64,000 nucleotides of DNA. Source: Alphaproteobacteria bacterium. GTDB taxonomy: Bacteria; Pseudomonadota; Alphaproteobacteria; Sphingomonadales; Sphingomonadaceae. Below are positions 18,707 to 28,329 of the stretch, piece after piece. Within the stretch, counting starts at the first letter, position 1. Every line of letters begins with the position of its first letter. The notes under the pieces were generated by a model, which ran no database searches, was not told where the DNA came from, and saw nothing but the letters and a program-made list of their open reading frames with translations. The translations under genes and the position numbers were made by a program. The stretch is taken from positions 62,001 to 126,000 of the forward strand of contig JAUHWC010000003.1 of NCBI GenBank assembly GCA_030424845.1. The letters are read 5' to 3'.

Positions 18707-20281
18707 TCAGAGTGCCGGATCAGGCTCCGCAGCCTCGTCCTTGTTCTTCTTCATGCCGCGGAACAACACCCGGTCTTCCGGGCCGAATCCGCGGGTCCAG
18801 ATCACCCAGCCATAGACAGCAAGGATAGCCGGGACGCCCAGCGCCAGTTCCATCCATTCGGGCAGCAGGATCGCCACCTGGCCCACCACGACCGCGGCGG
18901 CGGTGGCATAGACCAGCGCCCAGCGCCAGTTGTTGATCTTGTGTCCCAGAAGGCGCGAGAGCATGAATGCCTTCACCACCGAGGCGGCCCCCAGAGCCAG
19001 CATCAGCGCGGCAGCAGCGGCGGCGGCGCGATAGAAATCGTCCTTCTCGGCAGGCCACAGGTCGACATTCTCGATCAGCAGCATGAAGCCCAGCGTCAGC
19101 GCCACCTGCAAGCCGATGGTGCCGATGGAGACCCACAGGTTGCGCACCCGCGCCATGTAGATCAGCGCCGCTTCGGAAACGACGGCCGTGGCGGCGACGA
19201 CCTCTGCCGCCAGCAGGAAGGCCAGCGCGCCGGTGCCCGGGACGAATTGCCCGTCGGCCCCGAACAGGCCCATCAGCGCCTCACCCGGAATGCCCAGCGC
19301 CAGCGCGATCCCTGCCTGCATGGCGATGATCCAGAAGCCCACCTGGCACACTTGCCGGGCGATGGCGGCATAGTCCTTTTCCTTCAGCTTGGCGGTGATC
19401 ACCGGGCCGAGGATCGGCTCGAAACTGGTCTTCAGCTTCTGCGGCAGGCTGGCGACCTGCTGGGCCATGTAATAGATGCCCACGGCCACCGGCCCGGCAA
19501 AGAAGCCGAGGATGAAGATGTCCACCCGCCTGGTGCCCCATTCGATGGCATCGGCGGCGGCCAGCGGCAGGGCGCGCCACACCATGCGGCCAATGCGCAC
19601 CGGGTGCGGGCTCCAGCCTTGCGGCAGGCCATAGCTGCGCAGGAAGGTCCACAGGCCCGTTGCCAGGCCGGCGTAGATCGAGGCGATATAGGCCAGCGAC
19701 AGGCCGGCCTCGCTGGTGGCGGGGATGAAATAGAACACGCCCGCAAGGATGGAGATGGTCCACGGCTCCACCACTGCGCGGGCGCGCACCGTGGTGGCGA
19801 TATCGAACTTGCATGCCTGTGCCGCTAGCACGATCTCCGTCAGGGCGAAGCCGGGGATGGCGAGCACGATCCAGCGGTCCATCTCGCTGCCCATGCCGTT
19901 GGGGAACAGCGGGTCCGGCCAGACATAGAACAGCGCCGCCGCAGCACCGGAAAACACCAGAGCCACGAGCATGGAATCGGCAATCAGCGCGGCGTTGTTG
20001 CCCTTTCCTTCGGTCAGGCGCTGGGCGAGGCCGCGCTTCTCGCCGATCGAGCAGACCAGCGCTGTCAGTTCGACGACAACCAGCGCATAGGCATAGATTC
20101 CCACGGCTGCCGCGCCATAGAGCTGGCCGGCGATGAACAGGAAGGGCAGGCGGGCGAGCAGGCGCAGCAGGAAGCCGAAGAAATTCGTGCGGCCGCCCTT
20201 GGCCAGCGCCGCCATGTCACCATCGTCATCCGGCGTGGTCTTGCCTTGGCCGGTTGGGTCGGGAGGAGCGTTGTCGCTCAA
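18707..20281 (-). CDS. Lipopolysaccharide/polysaccharide flippase (MATE/MVF superfamily)
   Basis: A ~524-residue polytopic inner-membrane protein with about 12-14 predicted helices, of the Wzx/RfbX-type exporter family that flips lipid-linked saccharides. I use the TTG at 20281 because it overlaps the gpsA stop (TTGA), implying coupling; the ATG at 20215 is the alternative (502 residues). The N-terminal soluble stretch is acidic (P-D-D-D-G-D), followed by KGGRTNFFGFLLRLLARLPF and the helices; a basic tail ends the protein. It is third in tsaD-gpsA-flippase. No glycosyltransferases lie nearby, so the carried glycan is unknown. Confidence 0.8.
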   Translation of the reverse strand: MSDNAPPDPTGQGKTTPDDDGDMAALAKGGRTNFFGFLLRLLARLPFLFIAGQLYGAAAVGIYAYALVVVELTALVCSIGEKRGLAQRLTEGKGNNAALIADSMLVALVFSGAAAALFYVWPDPLFPNGMGSEMDRWIVLAIPGFALTEIVLAAQACKFDIATTVRARAVVEPWTISILAGVFYFIPATSEAGLSLAYIASIYAGLATGLWTFLRSYGLPQGWSPHPVRIGRMVWRALPLAAADAIEWGTRRVDIFILGFFAGPVAVGIYYMAQQVASLPQKLKTSFEPILGPVITAKLKEKDYAAIARQVCQVGFWIIAMQAGIALALGIPGEALMGLFGADGQFVPGTGALAFLLAAEVVAATAVVSEAALIYMARVRNLWVSIGTIGLQVALTLGFMLLIENVDLWPAEKDDFYRAAAAAAALMLALGAASVVKAFMLSRLLGHKINNWRWALVYATAAAVVVGQVAILLPEWMELALGVPAILAVYGWVIWTRGFGPEDRVLFRGMKKNKDEAAEPDPAL

Positions 20282-21273
20282 CTGTCGGAGCCTTCCGCCT
20301 TGAGCGGGCGGGTGAGCATGTCCTGCGCCACCTCGCCAGCCGAAGCACCTTCGAGCAGCTGGCAGACCGCCGCGACGATGGGCATGTCCACACCGTGCCG
20401 GGCTGCCAGTTCTGCCAGCACCGGCGCGGTATGCGCGCCTTCTGCCACCGTGCGCCGGTCGCGCATCAGGCCTGCCGGGTCCTGCCCCTCGCCGAGCGCC
20501 TTGCCGAGCGAGAAATTGCGGCTGGAGGTGGACGAGCAGGTGAGCACGAGGTCTCCCAGCCCGCACAGCCCGGCAAGCGTATCGCGCCGCGCGCCGAGCG
20601 CCTCGCCAAAGCGGAGCATTTCCGCATAGCCGCGGCTGATCAGCGCCGCGCGGGCGTTCTGGCCGAGCCCGAGGCCGTCCACCACGCCGCAGGCGATCGC
20701 GAGAACGTTCTTGACCGAACCACCCACTTCCGCGCCGACAAGGTCATCGGAATAGTAGGGGCGGAAGGTGGGACGGGCGATGGCAGGGGCCAGCCGATCC
20801 CACTGCGCATTGCCGCCGCCGCAAGCCAGTGTCCCGGCGGTGGGAAGGCCCGCTGCAACTTCATCGGCGAAAGTGGGACCGGAAAGCACGGCAATGTCGC
20901 TTCCGGGTGCAACATCGCTGGCGACATGGTTCATCATCCGCCCCGTTCCCGCCTCGATCCCCTTGGAACACAGGACAAGGTCCCTGGGGTGCGAGGGCAT
21001 CTGCCCCAGCACGTTGCCGAGGTGCTGCGCGGGCGTGACCACCAGCAGCATGTCGAGCCGGGCCATTTCGCCAAGGTCGCTGGTGGCGCGGATGGCCGGC
21101 GAAAGCGCGGCAGATGGCAGGTACAGCGCATTGCGATGATCGGTGTTGATCGCTTCGACCAGCTCGCTTTCCAGCGCCCAGAGCAGCACTTCGCGCCCGT
21201 CGCTGGCGAGCATCTGCGCCAGCGCCGTGCCCCAGGCACCCGCGCCGATCACGCCGATTGATGTGCTGGTCAT
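20278..21273 (-). CDS. gpsA: Glycerol-3-phosphate dehydrogenase [NAD(P)+]
   Basis: Reduces dihydroxyacetone phosphate to sn-glycerol-3-phosphate, the backbone for phospholipids. The 331-residue protein has the N-terminal dinucleotide fold ([16 protein letters not shown]), the catalytic-region motifs VLCSKGIE and [17 protein letters not shown], the lysine segment [17 protein letters not shown], and the [13 protein letters not shown] motif. All are standard GpsA hallmarks. Its ATG overlaps the tsaD stop (ATGA, 21270-21273) and its own stop overlaps the flippase start, so the three genes are translationally coupled. Confidence 0.95.
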   Translation of the reverse strand: MTSTSIGVIGAGAWGTALAQMLASDGREVLLWALESELVEAINTDHRNALYLPSAALSPAIRATSDLGEMARLDMLLVVTPAQHLGNVLGQMPSHPRDLVLCSKGIEAGTGRMMNHVASDVAPGSDIAVLSGPTFADEVAAGLPTAGTLACGGGNAQWDRLAPAIARPTFRPYYSDDLVGAEVGGSVKNVLAIACGVVDGLGLGQNARAALISRGYAEMLRFGEALGARRDTLAGLCGLGDLVLTCSSTSSRNFSLGKALGEGQDPAGLMRDRRTVAEGAHTAPVLAELAARHGVDMPIVAAVCQLLEGASAGEVAQDMLTRPLKAEGSDS

Positions 21274-22307
21274 GCCTTCACTCCTGCGCCTCTTGCGGGC
21301 TCTGCTTGCGGGTCCAGAGGCCAGCGCGGCCGGGCGGAAAAATCAAGCGGATCAGGCGCGATTCCCACCGCAAGGCGTTCGACACCTGCCCATGCGATCA
21401 TCGCGGCGTTGTCCGTGCACAGCTTTTGTGGCGGCGCGGTGAATGCAAGCCGTCGGCTGGCGGCCAACTGCTCGAGCGCAGCGCGTATCACGCTGTTGGC
21501 AGCGACCCCGCCTGCCACGACCAGCGCGTTCAACTTGCCCATCTTGCCGAGCGCGATCTTCAACCTGTCGATCAGGCAATCGACTGCCGCCTGCTGGAAG
21601 CTCGCAGCGATGTCCGCGTCCGAATGCTCGCCGCTCTCATGCGCGCGCAGCACTGCGCTCTTGAGGCCGGCAAAGGAGAAATGCGGTTCCCCGCTGCCCA
21701 CCAGCGGGCGCGGCAGGGCAACTGCTTCCGGATCGCCTTGCAGAGCCAGCTTTTCCACCTGCGGCCCGCCGGGATAGCCGAGGCCGAGGATCTTTGCGGT
21801 CTTGTCGAACGCTTCGCCCAGGGCATCGTCAATCGTTGTGGCAAGCCGCTTGTACCGGCCCACACCGTCCACCCGCAGGATCTGGCAATGTCCGCCGGAC
21901 ACCAGCAGCAGGGCATAGGGGAACTCAAGGGTTGCGTCGGCCAGCCGCGGGCTGAGCGCGTGGCCTTCAAGATGGTTGATCGCCAGCAGCGGCTTTCCTT
22001 CCGCCATCGCCAGTGCCTTGCCGGTGACGAGGCCGACCATGACGCCGCCGATCAGCCCCGGGCCGGCGGTGGCTGCGATGGCATCGCAATCGGACAGGGT
22101 CTTGCCCGCATCGGCCAATACCTTGTCGATCAGCGGCACCAGCCGTTCGGCATGGGCGCGTGCGGCAATCTCCGGCACCACGCCGCCATAGGGCGCGTGT
22201 TCGGCCTCCTGGCTGGCGATGGCCTGGGCAAGGATGCGCCTGTCCCCGTCCACCAGCGCGGCGGCGGTTTCATCGCACGAACTTTCAATTCCAAGCACAA
22301 GCGTCAT
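21270..22307 (-). CDS. tsaD: tRNA N6-adenosine threonylcarbamoyltransferase
   Basis: Transfers the threonylcarbamoyl group to A37 of ANN-decoding tRNAs, with TsaB/TsaE. The 345-residue protein shows the Kae1/TsaD family features: [15 protein letters not shown] at the N terminus, the metal-binding motif NHLEGH (His residues ~111 and ~115), [29 protein letters not shown], and the C-terminal VAGGVAAN and T-D-N-A-A-M-I-A. It is first of tsaD-gpsA-flippase and is divergent from hemC with only 48 bp between start codons, so the two promoters overlap. Confidence 0.96.
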   Translation of the reverse strand: MTLVLGIESSCDETAAALVDGDRRILAQAIASQEAEHAPYGGVVPEIAARAHAERLVPLIDKVLADAGKTLSDCDAIAATAGPGLIGGVMVGLVTGKALAMAEGKPLLAINHLEGHALSPRLADATLEFPYALLLVSGGHCQILRVDGVGRYKRLATTIDDALGEAFDKTAKILGLGYPGGPQVEKLALQGDPEAVALPRPLVGSGEPHFSFAGLKSAVLRAHESGEHSDADIAASFQQAAVDCLIDRLKIALGKMGKLNALVVAGGVAANSVIRAALEQLAASRRLAFTAPPQKLCTDNAAMIAWAGVERLAVGIAPDPLDFSARPRWPLDPQAEPARGAGVKA

Positions 22308-22355
22308 TGCGCGGCTTCCACTGGACGCAATTGGGCTCTAGGGCAAGCAGCGCCT

Positions 22356-23285
22356 ATGACGACTGACGTAAAACTGAAGCTGGGAACGCGCGCCTCGCCG
22401 CTGGCGATGGTGCAGGCAGAGGAAGTGCGCGATCGCCTTTGCGCCGCCCATGGCTGGGACAAGAGCCGGGTCGAACTGGTGCCTGTCACCGCCAGCGGTG
22501 ACAAGGTGCTGGACCGGCCGCTCGCCGAAATCGGCGGGAAGGCGCTGTGGACCAAGGAGCTCGATGCCTGGCTTGCCGAAGGCCACATCGATGCCTCGGT
22601 TCACTCGCTGAAGGACGTGGAGACGGTGCGTCCCGATGTCTTCACGCTGGGTGCGATCCTCGAACGCGCGGACAAGCGTGACCGGCTGATCGGAGCGGCC
22701 AGCATCGCCGCGCTGCCACCGGGTGCCACGGTTGGCACCAGCGCCCCGCGCCGCGCCGCGCAGCTGCTCAACCAGCGGCCTGACTGCAAGGTGGTGATGT
22801 TCCGCGGCAATGTCGCCACGCGATTGTCCAAGCTGGCGGCGGGCGAGGCGGATGCCACCTTCCTTGCCGCTGCCGGGCTGGAGCGGTTGGGAGAGGATGG
22901 CGTGGGTCATGCGCTGGAAGTGGCGGACTGGCTGCCCGCGCCATCGCAAGGCGCCATCGCGGTGGAATGTCGCAGCGATGACGAGCGGGTGCAGGGATAT
23001 CTTGCCGCGCTTGACCACATGCCCAGCCGTGCTGAGGTGATGGCGGAGCGCGCCTTGCTGCTGGCACTGGGTGGCACCTGCCATTCCTCCATCGCGGTCA
23101 ATTGCGATTACGCCGGCGGGGAACTGTCCATGCGCGCGGTCCTGTTCAGCACTGACGGGGCCGAGCGGGTGGAGGCAGATGCGCGTTTCGATGCGAAGGA
23201 CACCGCAGCGCCCGGCCTGTTGGCGCAAGACCTGCTTTCCCGATCGAGCTCCGCCATCCGCAGCCTGTTTCCAGCCGATCGATGA
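22356..23285 (+). CDS. hemC: Hydroxymethylbilane synthase (porphobilinogen deaminase)
   Basis: Polymerises four porphobilinogens into hydroxymethylbilane in haem and sirohaem synthesis. The 309-residue protein begins at ATG 22356 with L-K-L-G-T-R-A-S-P-L-A-M-V-Q. It carries HSLKDVET with the catalytic-loop Asp, the substrate-binding VGTSAPRRAAQL and FRGNVATRLSKL, and Cys242 in ALGGTCHSS, where the dipyrromethane cofactor attaches. The frame is open further upstream into the antisense of tsaD, but homology ends at this start. It overlaps hemD by four bases (ATGA). Confidence 0.96.
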   Translation: MTTDVKLKLGTRASPLAMVQAEEVRDRLCAAHGWDKSRVELVPVTASGDKVLDRPLAEIGGKALWTKELDAWLAEGHIDASVHSLKDVETVRPDVFTLGAILERADKRDRLIGAASIAALPPGATVGTSAPRRAAQLLNQRPDCKVVMFRGNVATRLSKLAAGEADATFLAAAGLERLGEDGVGHALEVADWLPAPSQGAIAVECRSDDERVQGYLAALDHMPSRAEVMAERALLLALGGTCHSSIAVNCDYAGGELSMRAVLFSTDGAERVEADARFDAKDTAAPGLLAQDLLSRSSSAIRSLFPADR

Positions 23286-23962
23286 CCCGCATTATCACCA
23301 TCCGGCCGGAACCGGGTGCCAGCGCCACGGCAAGCGCGGGCAGGAAGCTGGGCCTGGAGGTGGAGGCCTTCCCCTTGGCGATGATCGAGGCGCGCAACTG
23401 GGACGGCCCGGATCCGGCTTCGGTCGATGCCCTGCTGGTGGCCAGCGCCAATGCCATCCGCATGGGCGGGGAAGGGTTGGCGCGATATCTGGACAAGCCG
23501 GTGTTCGCGGTGGGAGAGACCACCGCGAGTGTCGCTCGCGAGGCCGGTTTCAGGGTGGAACTGGCGGGCGACGGCGGGTTGCAGCGCCTGCTGGCCATGA
23601 TCGAGACGCGCCCCGTGCGGCTGTTGCGCCTCGCCGGGGCACGCATGATCGAACTGAATGCGCCTGAAGGCATCACCGTGCAGACGCGCATTGTCTATGA
23701 CGCGCCGGACCTGCCGATGCCGGACGCGTTGCAGCAGGCCTTGCGCGGTGGGGATGCTCTGGTGCTGCTGCATTCTGCGGGCGCAGCGGAGCATTTCCGC
23801 GCCCAATGCCTGGCCGCGGGTGTCGACCTGTCGACCGTCCGTATCGCGGCGCTGGGGCCGCGCATCGCCGAAGCTGCGGGCGAGGGTTGGGGCGAATTGC
23901 GCTTTGCCTTAAAGCCGGCCAACGGTGTGTTGTTGGCCTTGGCGAAAGAGATGTGCCAATAG
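23282..23962 (+). CDS. hemD: Uroporphyrinogen-III synthase
   Basis: Closes and inverts ring D of hydroxymethylbilane to make uroporphyrinogen III. At 226 residues it has the two-lobe HemD fold pattern: MTRIITIRPEPGASATASAG, LVASANAIRMGGEG, VFAVGETTASVAREAGF in the first lobe, and ALVLLHSAGAAEHFRAQ and IAALGPRIAEAAGEGW in the second. HemD sequences are poorly conserved; position directly after hemC with an ATGA overlap makes the call firm. The stop is 60 bp before the mitofilin-like gene, which is probably in the same operon. Confidence 0.92.
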   Translation: MTRIITIRPEPGASATASAGRKLGLEVEAFPLAMIEARNWDGPDPASVDALLVASANAIRMGGEGLARYLDKPVFAVGETTASVAREAGFRVELAGDGGLQRLLAMIETRPVRLLRLAGARMIELNAPEGITVQTRIVYDAPDLPMPDALQQALRGGDALVLLHSAGAAEHFRAQCLAAGVDLSTVRIAALGPRIAEAAGEGWGELRFALKPANGVLLALAKEMCQ

Positions 23963-24022
23963 GAGGAATTGACCGACGCCCGGTTCCCGCTTGCGGAACC
24001 GGCAAGGGCCGCAAGGGAAGAC

Positions 24023-24955
24023 ATGGATACTGCCTCTTCAACCCACGCTTCGGACGCTGCATCGCCCCGTGCGGGCATAAGCCTGCGTGCCCTGCTGGGG
24101 GCGGTGCTGCTTGCCTTCCTGCTCGGCGCGATCGCGGTATTCTACCTCGTCGGCGGTTCGACCGGCCTTGGCGACATGTTCCGCTTGCGCAGCGATGTTG
24201 CGCCTGAGGCAACCGCTCCGCTGGGAACGCGCACGCCACCGGCGGGGGGGTCCGCGCAAGAGGAAGTGCCCGAAGTGGTGGTTGCCGAAGCCCGCGAGGC
24301 TGTCGAGCGGGTGGAGCAGGTCGCGGTGCAGACGGGCGGTATCGACCAGCGCGTGGCCGCCCTCGAACAGCGCCTGACCCGGCTCGACCTGCAATCGCAG
24401 GCTGCGGCCGGCAATGCCGCAAGGGCTGAAGGCATGCTGATCGCCTTTGCCGCGCGGCGTTCGCTGGAGCGCGGCCAGCCGCTGGGTATTCTGGAAGACC
24501 AGTTGCAGATGCGCTTTGGCGAGGGGCGGCCCAACGCGGTGGCCACCATCATCAGTGCCAGCCAGAACCCTGTCACGCTGGACCAGTTGCTGGTGCGGCT
24601 CGACGGGCTCGCTCCCGAACTCACCGATATTGCGCAAGACGAAAGCCTGATGAAGCGGCTTCGGCATGAATTCTCGCAACTGTTCTCCGTGCGCACGGAT
24701 GACACGCCTTCGCCGGTGGCCGAGCGCCGTCTCGAACGCGCCCGCGCCGCGCTCGAAAGCGGCCGGATCGAAACCGCCATTTCCGAAGTGCGGGCCATGC
24801 CCAATGCCGCCATTGCCGCACAATGGCTGGAGGATGCGGAACGCTATCGCGCCGCACAGGCAGCACTGGAAGCACTGGAAACCGCCGCCGTGCTGGATAC
24901 CGCCTTGCGCGATGCCGCCGGCGAACCGGTGGATGTGCCGGCACTGGTGAACTGA
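24023..24955 (+). CDS. Mitofilin-like (Mic60/COG4223) inner-membrane protein
   Basis: A ~310-residue protein with one N-terminal membrane helix (ALLGAVLLAFLLGAIAVFYL), an acidic Pro/Ala spacer, a predicted coiled coil (~85-145; residues such as IDQRVAALEQRLTRLDLQSQ) and a helical C-terminal region with FSVRTDDTPSPVAERRLERA. Alphaproteobacterial mitofilin homologues, relatives of mitochondrial Mic60, have this build and commonly sit in haem operons beside hemC/hemD, as here. The start is taken at ATG 24023 (AAGGGAAG upstream); a TTG at 23969 lies only 2 nt from an AGGAGG and seems too close. Role inferred: shaping inner-membrane invaginations and contacts to the outer membrane. Confidence 0.7.
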   Translation: MDTASSTHASDAASPRAGISLRALLGAVLLAFLLGAIAVFYLVGGSTGLGDMFRLRSDVAPEATAPLGTRTPPAGGSAQEEVPEVVVAEAREAVERVEQVAVQTGGIDQRVAALEQRLTRLDLQSQAAAGNAARAEGMLIAFAARRSLERGQPLGILEDQLQMRFGEGRPNAVATIISASQNPVTLDQLLVRLDGLAPELTDIAQDESLMKRLRHEFSQLFSVRTDDTPSPVAERRLERARAALESGRIETAISEVRAMPNAAIAAQWLEDAERYRAAQAALEALETAAVLDTALRDAAGEPVDVPALVN

Positions 24956-24968
24956 CAATCGCGAGGTT

Positions 24969-24987
24969 GTGCCGGATTGTCCGGCAC
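24969..24987. terminator. Hairpin between convergent genes
   Basis: A perfect 7-bp stem, GTGCCGG/CCGGCAC with a 5-nt loop, lies in the 40-bp gap between the mitofilin-like gene and the oppositely directed hydroxylase gene. There is no T-run. It is a probable bidirectional terminator or message-end structure. Confidence 0.45.
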
Positions 24988-24995
24988 TGCCGTCC

Positions 24996-26210
24996 TCAGC
25001 CCTTCAGCAATTCGGGGACATCGCCCGTCACGCCGCGTGCCTCGTCCATGAAGAAGCGCTTCAGCGGCGGTGTGCGCTGGACCATTCCCATGCCGAGGCG
25101 ACGGATCGCGCTGGGCAGCTTGCCGGGAATGCCGAACAGGCGGGTGAGGCCGTCCGTCGCGCTCATGACCATCAGCGAATCGAGCGCGCGCCACTTCTGG
25201 TAGCGTTCGAGCAGTTGCGCATCGCCGAAATCGAGGCCGATCCGCGCGCCTTCCACCAGCACTTCCACAAGCGTGCCGACATCGCGCAGGCCAAGGTTCA
25301 GGCCCTGTCCGGCAATCGGGTGCATGCCGTGTGCGGCATCGCCCACCAGCGCCAGGCGTTCACCGGTTATCTGCACCGTATGCTGGAATGAAAGCGGGTA
25401 GGAACTGATCGTCCCCTGCAATGCAAGCTCGCCCAGCACGCCGTGGGTGCGCTTCGCCACTTCGGCGGTAAACATGTCGCGCGGCATCGCGAGGACGCCG
25501 GCGGCATCCTTTTCTGCCACGGTCCACACCAGCGCGCTGCGATGGGTGCCATCGGAATCATCGAGCAGCGGCAACAGGGCAAAGGGTCCTGCCGGATAGA
25601 AGATTTCCCACGCCACGTTGTCATGCGGCTTGGAGTGGGTAAGGCCGACGATCATCGCGCGGTGGGAGTAGTCCCAATGCGCCATGGAAATGCCCGCTTC
25701 CTCTCGCGTGGGGGACATGCGCCCTTCGGCGCCGACCATCAGCGATGCTTCCAGCACAGTGCCATCGGCCAGCCTGGCGGAAACGGAATGGGCCCCGCGA
25801 TGGCGTTCCAGCACGTCGGACTTGGGATGGAAGGCGATCAGCTCCTCGCCTTCCGCTGCCTGGTACAGCGCCAGGCGCAACTGGCGGTTGGGGAACATCC
25901 GCCCCAGCGATCCCTCGTGCGGTTCGGGCTGGAAATCGATCCGGCCCGGCTTCATCCCGTCCGTCACCGCGATTGAGGCAATGGGGCAGCCATAGGGTTC
26001 CAGCGCATCGGCAATGCCGATGTTCCTGAACAGGTTCCAGCTGGCGGTGGAGATGGCCGATGCCCGGCCGTCGAACCCCTCCGCCGTCAGTTCCGCAGGG
26101 TCGGCCCGGTCCACCACATGGCAGGACAGGCCCTTCCTGGCAGCGGCGATGGCCAGGGTCATGCCCACCAGCCCGCCGCCAAGGATCAGGAGATCACGCT
26201 TGTCGCTCAT
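24996..26210 (-). CDS. UbiH/UbiF-family FAD-dependent ubiquinone hydroxylase
   Basis: A 404-residue flavoprotein monooxygenase of the Ubi-OHase family, which hydroxylates the ubiquinone ring. It shows the N-terminal dinucleotide motif LLILGGGLVGMTLAIAAARK, the region LVGAEGRMSPTREEAG, and the C-terminal FAD motif ALVGDAAHGMHPIAGQGLNL with L-G-L-R-D-V. The start at 26210 (M-S-D-K-R-D) is set by the dinucleotide motif eight residues later. Which ring position it acts on cannot be read from sequence, as alphaproteobacteria use various UbiH/UbiF/UbiL/UbiM sets. It is divergent from the DsbD-type gene with only 28 bp between starts. Confidence 0.85.
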   Translation of the reverse strand: MSDKRDLLILGGGLVGMTLAIAAARKGLSCHVVDRADPAELTAEGFDGRASAISTASWNLFRNIGIADALEPYGCPIASIAVTDGMKPGRIDFQPEPHEGSLGRMFPNRQLRLALYQAAEGEELIAFHPKSDVLERHRGAHSVSARLADGTVLEASLMVGAEGRMSPTREEAGISMAHWDYSHRAMIVGLTHSKPHDNVAWEIFYPAGPFALLPLLDDSDGTHRSALVWTVAEKDAAGVLAMPRDMFTAEVAKRTHGVLGELALQGTISSYPLSFQHTVQITGERLALVGDAAHGMHPIAGQGLNLGLRDVGTLVEVLVEGARIGLDFGDAQLLERYQKWRALDSLMVMSATDGLTRLFGIPGKLPSAIRRLGMGMVQRTPPLKRFFMDEARGVTGDVPELLKG

Positions 26211-26238
26211 AGGACTGCGTCCTAGATGCACTGCCATC

Positions 26239-28323
26239 ATGCGCGCAAGAGTGATGGACCTTTTCCGGTATGTGCTCGCCCTGCTTCTGCTGGCGGGCAG
26301 CGCTCCGCTTGCTGCGCAGGTGGCCCAGCGCGAGAACAATATCGCCGCTGACCTGGTTGCCGAATCCGCTCCGCAGGCGGGTGGGGAGATGACAGTCGCC
26401 TTCCTGTTTAGCCCCAAGGATGGCTGGCACGGTTACTGGGCCAATCCCGGCGATGCGGGGCTTGGCATGCAGCTCGATTGGAACCTTCCGGAAGGGTGGC
26501 GGGCTGGAGAGCCGCAATATCCGGTGCCCGAACAGCTGGTGATCGCGGGCCTGATGAACCACGTCTACAAGGGCGATTATGCCGTGCTGGTGCCGATCAC
26601 GGTGCCCGAAGGCGCTTCGCTTTCGATCACCGATCCGATCAGCGTCGATGCCGAATGGCTCGCCTGCACGGACCAGATCTGCGTTCCCGAACAGGCCACG
26701 CTGACCTTGCGCATCCCGCAGGCGCAAGGCACCGCCAACCCCTTCGATGCCTATCGCGCCCAGCTTCCTCCGCTGATCGACAGCGCGGCGCAATTCTCCG
26801 TTGCAGGCGATGTGCTGCGCATCGCCATCCCGCTGCCTGCATCGATGGAGATTGCCAACCCGCATGTGTTCGTGGAGCAGGACCGCATCAGCGCCGACCG
26901 GCGCGTGGCCTATGCCCTTGACCAGCGCTTCGCGCGCGACGGGAACATGCTGCTGGCTGAAATCCCCCTGGCCGAATTGCTGCTCTATCCCGGTTCGGAA
27001 CTGGAGGACTTCGGTCCGCTGGCGCAGCTTGATGGCATCCTTGCCTATGGCGAGGCGGGGCAGGGCATTCGTTTCGAGGCGATCGCGGGCGATGTCGGCG
27101 CGTTGAGTGGAGAGCTGCTGACTTCTCCTGCGACCCCGCCCTTGTGGTGGCTGCTGCTTGCGGCGCTGGGCGGCGGGCTGCTGCTGAACCTGATGCCCTG
27201 CGTCTTTCCCATCCTGTCATTGAAGGCGATGACGCTTGCCCGGGCGGGTGAAAGCGAAGCGGGCGCGAAAAAGGAAGCGCTGGCCTACACTGCCGGCGTG
27301 GTGCTGGCTTGCCTTGCCATCGGTGGAATGTTGCTGGTCCTGCGCGCTGGCGGCGAGCAGGTGGGCTGGGCCTTCCAGTTGCAGGAACCTTCCGTGGTGG
27401 TGGGCCTGTTTGTCCTCGCAGCGGTCATCACGGCCAATTTTGCCGGGGTGTTCGAACTTCCCGGCATTGCCATTACCCGGGCCGGGGGCTCCGCCTCGTC
27501 GTTTGCCACGGGCCTTCTGGCGGCCTTCGTTGCCACGCCTTGCACCGGGCCGTTCATGGCGGTTGCCCTGGGGGCGGCGCTGCTGCTGCCGACAACGCAG
27601 GCGCTGTTGCTTTTCACCATGCTGGGGCTTGGCCTCGCGCTGCCGTTCCTGGCTCTCGGCTTCGTGCCTGCCTTGCGCAACCGCTTGCCCAAGCCCGGCG
27701 CGTGGATGGAGCGGTTCCGCAAGATCATGGCGATCCCGATGGGGCTCACCGCGCTCGCGCTGCTGTGGCTGCTGGTGCAGATCGGCGGGCGGCCCTTCGC
27801 CGTGGCCGCTCTGGTCCTTGTGGCGGGCCTGATATTGGGTCTTGCCGTGACAGGACGCTTGCAGAAACTCGGCAAGATGGCCTGGCCAGCTTTCGGTCTG
27901 ATCGCCGCGCCATTCGTTATCGGTGCTGCCTTCGCCCTGCCTGCCTTGCACGAAACGCGCAGCGCCAGCGCGCAAAGCATCCATGACCCGATGGATTTCG
28001 ACGAATTCGCGTTGATGGACCTTACCCAATCGCAAGGCAAACCCGTGTTCTTGTGGTTCACTGCCGACTGGTGCGTGACCTGCAAGGTCAACGAAGGCGT
28101 GGCGATCGAGCGCGAAGAGGTGCGAGCCGCATTCGAGGATGCGGGCGTTGTCACCATGCGCGGCGACTGGACAGTGCGGGATGAGAAAATCACCCGCTTC
28201 CTGACCCGGCAGGGCGCGGCAGGGGTGCCGCTTTACCTGTGGTACGATCCGGTCAAGGGCGTCGAACAGCTGCCGCAAGTGCTGACACCGGGCATGCTGG
28301 TGGAGCGCGCCGGGGGATTGTGA
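26239..28323 (+). CDS. DsbD-type transmembrane thiol reductase (ScsB-like)
   Basis: Carries electrons from cytoplasmic thioredoxin across the inner membrane to periplasmic thiols. The ~694-residue protein has a signal helix (VLALLLLAGSAPLAAQ), a periplasmic DsbC/DsbD-N-like domain (~20-290) containing W-L-A-C-T-D-Q-I-C-V, eight membrane helices with the paired cysteines in NLMPCVFPILSLKAM and FVATPCTGPFMAV, and a C-terminal thioredoxin domain with FTADWCVTCKVNEG. All three redox-cysteine sets are intact. ATG 26239 is used; ATG 26254 is possible. Cytochrome c maturation or disulfide repair are likely clients. Confidence 0.88.
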   Translation: MRARVMDLFRYVLALLLLAGSAPLAAQVAQRENNIAADLVAESAPQAGGEMTVAFLFSPKDGWHGYWANPGDAGLGMQLDWNLPEGWRAGEPQYPVPEQLVIAGLMNHVYKGDYAVLVPITVPEGASLSITDPISVDAEWLACTDQICVPEQATLTLRIPQAQGTANPFDAYRAQLPPLIDSAAQFSVAGDVLRIAIPLPASMEIANPHVFVEQDRISADRRVAYALDQRFARDGNMLLAEIPLAELLLYPGSELEDFGPLAQLDGILAYGEAGQGIRFEAIAGDVGALSGELLTSPATPPLWWLLLAALGGGLLLNLMPCVFPILSLKAMTLARAGESEAGAKKEALAYTAGVVLACLAIGGMLLVLRAGGEQVGWAFQLQEPSVVVGLFVLAAVITANFAGVFELPGIAITRAGGSASSFATGLLAAFVATPCTGPFMAVALGAALLLPTTQALLLFTMLGLGLALPFLALGFVPALRNRLPKPGAWMERFRKIMAIPMGLTALALLWLLVQIGGRPFAVAALVLVAGLILGLAVTGRLQKLGKMAWPAFGLIAAPFVIGAAFALPALHETRSASAQSIHDPMDFDEFALMDLTQSQGKPVFLWFTADWCVTCKVNEGVAIEREEVRAAFEDAGVVTMRGDWTVRDEKITRFLTRQGAAGVPLYLWYDPVKGVEQLPQVLTPGMLVERAGGL

Positions 28324-28328
28324 TCCCC
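28313..28328. terminator. Short hairpin across convergent gene ends
   Basis: A GGGGAT-TGTG-ATCCCC hairpin spans the stop codon of the DsbD-type gene, which ends 6 bp from the stop of the facing lipoprotein gene. It lacks a T-run and is a weak candidate for shared termination. Confidence 0.3.
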
Positions 28329-28329
28329 G

